Assembly (NCBI GenBank): GCA_000830175.1
Contig: JQIS01000018.1
Span: forward strand, 1 to 37,154
DNA from: Sulfurovum sp. FS08-3
Lineage (GTDB): Bacteria; Campylobacterota; Campylobacteria; Campylobacterales; Sulfurovaceae
Direction of reading: 5' to 3'
Length of the DNA: 37,154 bases
Each line of letters opens with the position of its first letter. Positions within the stretch are counted from its first letter, which is position 1. The position numbers were made by a program, and so were the translations under genes. Below are positions 33,778 through 37,154 of this stretch, one piece after another. The notes beneath the pieces were generated by a model. It had not been told where the DNA came from and did not search any database. It saw only the letters and a program-made list of their open reading frames with translations.

Positions 33778-34789
33778 TGTTATCTCCTTGTGAAATGGTT
33801 CGTAATCGTTTGACCGCTTTTTGTAGCGCTTCAATAGTATCATCAATCTCCTCTTGGGTTGTCAATCGACTCAACGCAAAACTTACACTGTTTGGCTTTT
33901 CGCCCATACTTGCTACGATACCCGCTTGACCCAAATCCCACAACATCGCTTCACCGTGAACACCCTCAAAGGCTAGAGCAAGAGTATGAGGAGTGCGTAT
34001 CGTTTGAGGGGTTAATGAAAGGGTATGGGGAAGTGTAAGCAAAGCCTCTTCGAGTCTATCACGCAACTCTTTGGTATCTTCTAGCTCAAAATCCATCGCA
34101 TCAAAAGCAAGTTCCATTGCTTTGCCCATACCAATGACTCCAGCGACATTGACGTTACTCTCCCAAAACACCCTATCAAGCTCTTTGCCTTGACGCATAT
34201 AAAGCCCTCCGACTCCTTGGGGCCCGTGAAACGTATTGGCACGAAAGCTCACATAATCCACAGGCGTATCTTTGAGCGAGATAGGGATTTTGCCAACGGC
34301 GTGGGTAGCGTCGCTATGAAACAATACCCCTTTGGCTTGACACATAGCAGCGATGGAGTCTATGGGAAAGATCGCCCCACTCTTACCACTAGCCCACGGT
34401 ATCGAGACAAATGCCGTTTGAGGAGTAATAAAATCATACACCGTATGCGCTTCAACCACTCCTTGGGCATTGAGAGGCAAATAGGTCACCTTAACGCCTT
34501 TGGATTGCAAAAAATCAATACTTTTAGTTAAAGATTGCTCTTTGATAGTAAGAATATGATTTTTTTTGCTATGAAGAATGTGTTGAAAATAGAGTCCCCA
34601 TACCACCATAGACTCTTGTGCCATTGGGATAATGGTATCTTCGTGCGAGGCATTGAGTGTGGCGTAGATACGTTCATAGGCATCTCTTAGGGGTTGATAC
34701 TCATTCTCACGCCCCTCAAAAGAGTCCATAAAGGCTTTGACTTGCAAATCAAGCGTAGTAGCGGTGTTGTTGTCCAAATAGATAGGCAT
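33764..34789 (-). CDS. NifS-like aminotransferase-fold protein lacking the PLP lysine and catalytic cysteine
   Basis: This 341-residue protein follows NifS/IscS throughout (PIYLDNNTATTLDL, LRDAYERIYATLNAS, GVKVTYLPLNAQGVVEA, FHGPQGVGGLYMRQG), yet the active site is stripped. At the Schiff-base motif SAHKFHGPKG it reads RANTFHGPQG, so lysine is T186. The PLP-stacking histidine region EHPAV reads EQSLT. NNETG reads SGKSG (134-138). The Q of DAVQA is H163, although D160 stays. The loop that carries the catalytic cysteine is missing (ASMGEKPNSV). No frameshift or stop occurs. AAGGAG is 4 bases before the ATG. Together with the NifU-like gene it forms an overlapping pair of apparent pseudoenzymes. 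A working NifS/NifU must lie elsewhere in the genome. Confidence 0.88.
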   Translation of the reverse strand: MPIYLDNNTATTLDLQVKAFMDSFEGRENEYQPLRDAYERIYATLNASHEDTIIPMAQESMVVWGLYFQHILHSKKNHILTIKEQSLTKSIDFLQSKGVKVTYLPLNAQGVVEAHTVYDFITPQTAFVSIPWASGKSGAIFPIDSIAAMCQAKGVLFHSDATHAVGKIPISLKDTPVDYVSFRANTFHGPQGVGGLYMRQGKELDRVFWESNVNVAGVIGMGKAMELAFDAMDFELEDTKELRDRLEEALLTLPHTLSLTPQTIRTPHTLALAFEGVHGEAMLWDLGQAGIVASMGEKPNSVSFALSRLTTQEEIDDTIEALQKAVKRLRTISQGDNNGNR

Positions 34790-35024
34790 AGGACTCCTTA
34801 AAATTAGACTATTTTACTCTTAAAATGCTATACTACATCAACAACTCTTAAATTTATCTTTTTGAAACCCAACTCTTGATTTGGCTCATAGGTTACACAC
34901 TCTCAAACCCATCCACTTCGACGCTTCACTTATGCAAAGTTACTGCTATTAAGTTAAGTCATCAATAAATTTTCTTACATTTCACTTTGACAAAGAATGG
35001 AATGAGAAAAACGAATGGATAAAC

Positions 35025-35627
35025 CTAGCGAATGTGTGACAACTCTAATTTTTCACTGAGATATTCACAGAGTTGATAGAAAAACTCCAAAAAATCCCCC
35101 TCTAATCCATTAAGATTTTCAACGACATCATCGAAATAACCACTTGCAGTCTCTTTTTCACGGAGTTTTATGGAGAGCCTATCATCTATTCTACCAAAAC
35201 TCTCTCGTAGCTGTTCAAGTGTATTATAACGATTGAGGCGGTCATTTTTGATAAGATTTAATACAAGCTCTTGTGGTAGAGTTGGTAATTCTAATGCTCG
35301 ATGGTAACCATTATAATTGAATGTATTCAAAAATTCTACCTTAGGGATATAGGAAAATCTCTCCCAATGCTTGGTCAATAGATAATCATAAGTGAGGTCG
35401 ATAATAACGGGCTTAAGTAAGCCTTTCTTGCGTAGTCTTGCCTTACTTATCGAGACCATAGGATGAGAATCGGTATAGCTGTCAATTATTTGATGGATTC
35501 TCATCCCCTCGCACATATCACGACTTGCACCATCCCAGACTTGACACTTAAGCGGGTCAGCCAAATAGTTACCGAGTTGGCAATCTATAGTTTGTTTAGA
35601 GAGAAATATGTGTGCTAACCAATTCAT
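35025..35627 (-). CDS. acpH: Acyl carrier protein phosphodiesterase-like protein (AcpH family)
   Basis: AcpH hydrolyses the phosphopantetheine arm from acyl carrier protein. The 200 residues begin MNWLAHIFLS and follow the family pattern: GNYLADPLKC, GMRIHQIIDSYTDSHP and LTYDYLLTKHWERFS, with an HD-like arrangement of His and Asp. It stands alone; 235 bases downstream and 248 upstream hold no other gene. A -10-like TAGAAT on the minus strand lies at 35691-35696. Activity on ACP is inferred from the family only. Confidence 0.85.
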   Translation of the reverse strand: MNWLAHIFLSKQTIDCQLGNYLADPLKCQVWDGASRDMCEGMRIHQIIDSYTDSHPMVSISKARLRKKGLLKPVIIDLTYDYLLTKHWERFSYIPKVEFLNTFNYNGYHRALELPTLPQELVLNLIKNDRLNRYNTLEQLRESFGRIDDRLSIKLREKETASGYFDDVVENLNGLEGDFLEFFYQLCEYLSEKLELSHIR

Positions 35628-35822
35628 GGTATCTAATTTTTCCTTTTATTCTTTGTACTCATCATTCTTAAATTGAGAAACATACCCACTATTCTAGCTT
35701 AATTTGAGTTGCAATCCAACACCAATAGAAAACTTAATGAGAGTGTTTTAAGGAGCATTTCAATCGTAACTTTTTGTATCATTATGAAAATAAATAGTTT
35801 TATATCTACAATAATTTATTTT

Positions 35823-35828
35823 ATACTA
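35823..35828 (+). promoter_or_regulatory. Candidate -10 element for the FadL-type porin gene
   Basis: TATACT in a very AT-rich stretch, about 48 bases before the ATG at 35876. AGGAG (35863-35867) is 8 bases before the start codon. The flanks have the T-rich character typical of Campylobacterota promoters. The overlapping TATAAA a few bases on is an alternative. Confidence 0.4.
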
Positions 35829-35875
35829 TAAATTTATGTTATCTTTTTGAATAAATTATTTTAGGAGAATAGATT

Positions 35876-37066
35876 ATGAAAAAAATTATCGCTTTATCCA
35901 TCGCTGCTGCGTCGTTTGTGTTTGCTACCAATGGAGACAATATGATAGGCTTAGGACCCGAATCAAGGGCTTTGGGTGGTACGGGTATTGCTTTGGGAAT
36001 GGGAGCCGATTCGGTCTTCAAAAACCCTGCATGGCTTGTTAATACCAAAGGATTAGAGGGGATGTTTGGAGCTACTATCTTTATGCCCACAGTCAAAGCA
36101 ACCATCACCAATCCCATGATGGGCAACGGCGTAGGAGTCGAGAGTAAGGCGGATATGTTTATGATTCCTGAAATATCGGTCACTGACCACATCACCGATA
36201 CGCTCTCGTACGGTTTTGGAATGTTTGGCGTATCGGGCATGGGGGTGGATTATCGCAACGAAAACCCCGCTACGGGCGTGGCAAGTATGCGAACCAACTT
36301 CCAATATATGCGTTTTGTCCCCTCTCTAAGCTACTCTATGGGCGATTTGCGAATCGGTGCTGGGGTGACTTTGGCGTACGGTTCGCTTACGATGGGGGCA
36401 ATTACTCCCGATGGCACAGGCAATCCTCTCACAGCAGCCCAACGAGGCGGTGGGGTGAGTGAAGATTTTGGGTTTGGTTTCCAAATAGGTGCGGGGTATC
36501 ATGTGAGCGATGCCATTACCCTTGGGGCGTACTACCAAAGCGAAGTCGAAACAGAATACGAGGGAGTTTTTGATTTCAATTTCGATGGCGTTTACGACAA
36601 TCTCAAACTCTCGCAACCAACCGAATACGGTGTAGGTATAGCCTTTAAGAGCGGTGATTTGAGCGTAACGGCGGATTATCGCAAAATCCTTTGGTCGGAG
36701 GCGGATGGATACGACAACTTTGGATGGGCGGATCAAGATATTTTTGCCGTGGGTGTTGCTTACGGATTGGGCGATTTGACGCTAAGGGCTGGATACAACT
36801 ACGGAGAGTCTCCGCTTAAAGATTTGGAGACTTTAGCACCTACAACTCCTGCTATTGCCCAAAATATCTACTTTAATATGCTAGGCTTCCCTGCCTTTAG
36901 CGACTCCCACATAACGCTTGGATTTGGCTACAAAATCAGCGAAAAGATGGGGTTAGATATGGCGTATGTTTATGCTCCTGAGGCAAGTATCGCCTCTCCT
37001 ATGGGCATAGAGGCCTCCAATGAGCAAAACTCCCTCACCTTTGCCATTCGATACAAATTTAATTAA
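35876..37066 (+). CDS. FadL/OmpP1/TodX-family outer membrane channel
   Basis: This 396-residue outer membrane beta-barrel probably takes up hydrophobic compounds. The signal peptide is MKKIIALSIAAASFVFA with cleavage near residue 17. The mature N-terminus has the family pattern SRALGGTGIALGMGADSVFKNPAWL with the NPA motif, where FadL proteins form the hatch. Alternating strands fill the rest, for example FQIGAGYHVSDAITLGAYY and LTFAIRYKF at the end. The final residue is Asn rather than the usual aromatic, though Phe precedes it. FadL-type proteins occur widely in hydrocarbon- and lipid-using marine bacteria; the substrate here is unknown. Confidence 0.92.
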   Translation: MKKIIALSIAAASFVFATNGDNMIGLGPESRALGGTGIALGMGADSVFKNPAWLVNTKGLEGMFGATIFMPTVKATITNPMMGNGVGVESKADMFMIPEISVTDHITDTLSYGFGMFGVSGMGVDYRNENPATGVASMRTNFQYMRFVPSLSYSMGDLRIGAGVTLAYGSLTMGAITPDGTGNPLTAAQRGGGVSEDFGFGFQIGAGYHVSDAITLGAYYQSEVETEYEGVFDFNFDGVYDNLKLSQPTEYGVGIAFKSGDLSVTADYRKILWSEADGYDNFGWADQDIFAVGVAYGLGDLTLRAGYNYGESPLKDLETLAPTTPAIAQNIYFNMLGFPAFSDSHITLGFGYKISEKMGLDMAYVYAPEASIASPMGIEASNEQNSLTFAIRYKFN

Positions 37067-37087
37067 TCTCTGACATTACGCACTTTT

Positions 37088-37120
37088 ATCGGAAGTGGGA
37101 CTTTAGCCATCCCTATCTAC
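37088..37120 (+). repeat. Partial REP-like element downstream of the porin gene
   Basis: ATCGGAAGTGGGACTTTAG (37088-37106) repeats the reverse complement of 5669-5687 exactly. The right half of the palindrome is decayed (GCCATCCCTAT), and CTAC follows at 37117-37120. It is a third member of the family found after hisF, about 31 kb away. The last 88 bases of the window hold nothing else. Confidence 0.6.
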
Positions 37121-37154
37121 ACAAATCATACATTAAACCCGAGCAAACTATCAA

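Noticed and set aside
33777-33846. Longer NifU-like start at 33846
   Set aside because: The extension lies inside the overlapping NifS-like gene, and ATG 33777 has an excellent AAGGAG leader.

Overview
The window comes from a Campylobacterota (epsilonproteobacterial) chromosome, most likely a free-living relative of Sulfurimonas, Sulfuricurvum or Sulfurovum. Three things support this: an RNase J with a long polar N-terminal tail next to ksgA, the cluster Nfu-type protein, TPR-like protein, murE, and an S10-spc ribosomal operon without rpmD (L30) or adk. The genus is inference from gene content and was not tested by any search.

Layout. (1) 1-1850: an M28 aminopeptidase gene broken by a one-base frameshift in a C6 run, a coupled gene of unknown function, and REP-like palindromes. 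(2) 1866-4582 (minus): RNase J and KsgA. (3) 4802-7432: hisF, a palindromic repeat pair, rarA, and a small membrane-anchored protein overlapping rarA tail to tail. (4) 7493-10121: typA/bipA and a divergent hypothetical gene. (5) 10164-20865 (minus): a compact S10-spc operon from rpsJ to infA, with a promoter, a leader hairpin and a terminator. Many genes are joined by TAATG or ATGA overlaps. (6) 21039-25455 (plus): Nfu-type Fe-S protein, TPR-like protein, murE, a divergent M14-like exported carboxypeptidase coupled to murE, and a DNA photolyase. (7) 25496-30176 (minus): an AT-rich island that looks like a defence locus. It holds a 720-residue protein with a GHKL ATPase at one end and a PD-(D/E)XK nuclease at the other, translationally coupled to a DUF1016/YhcG-type nuclease. 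A second DUF1016 gene lies between imperfect direct repeats of 45-47 bp. (8) 30315-32822 (minus): a lipoprotein with two LTD-like modules and a beta-propeller phytase domain. (9) 33034-34789 (minus): an overlapping NifS-like/NifU-like gene pair in which both open proteins have lost the canonical catalytic or scaffold residues. (10) 35025-37066: an AcpH-like phosphodiesterase and a FadL/OmpP1-type porin.

The most original signals are the coupled GHKL-nuclease/DUF1016 pair and its duplicated neighbour, the paired loss of active-site residues in the NifS/NifU-like operon, the M14-like enzyme coupled to murE, and a family of GTAG-headed palindromic repeats in the intergenic regions. No tRNA, rRNA, CRISPR array or insertion sequence was seen.
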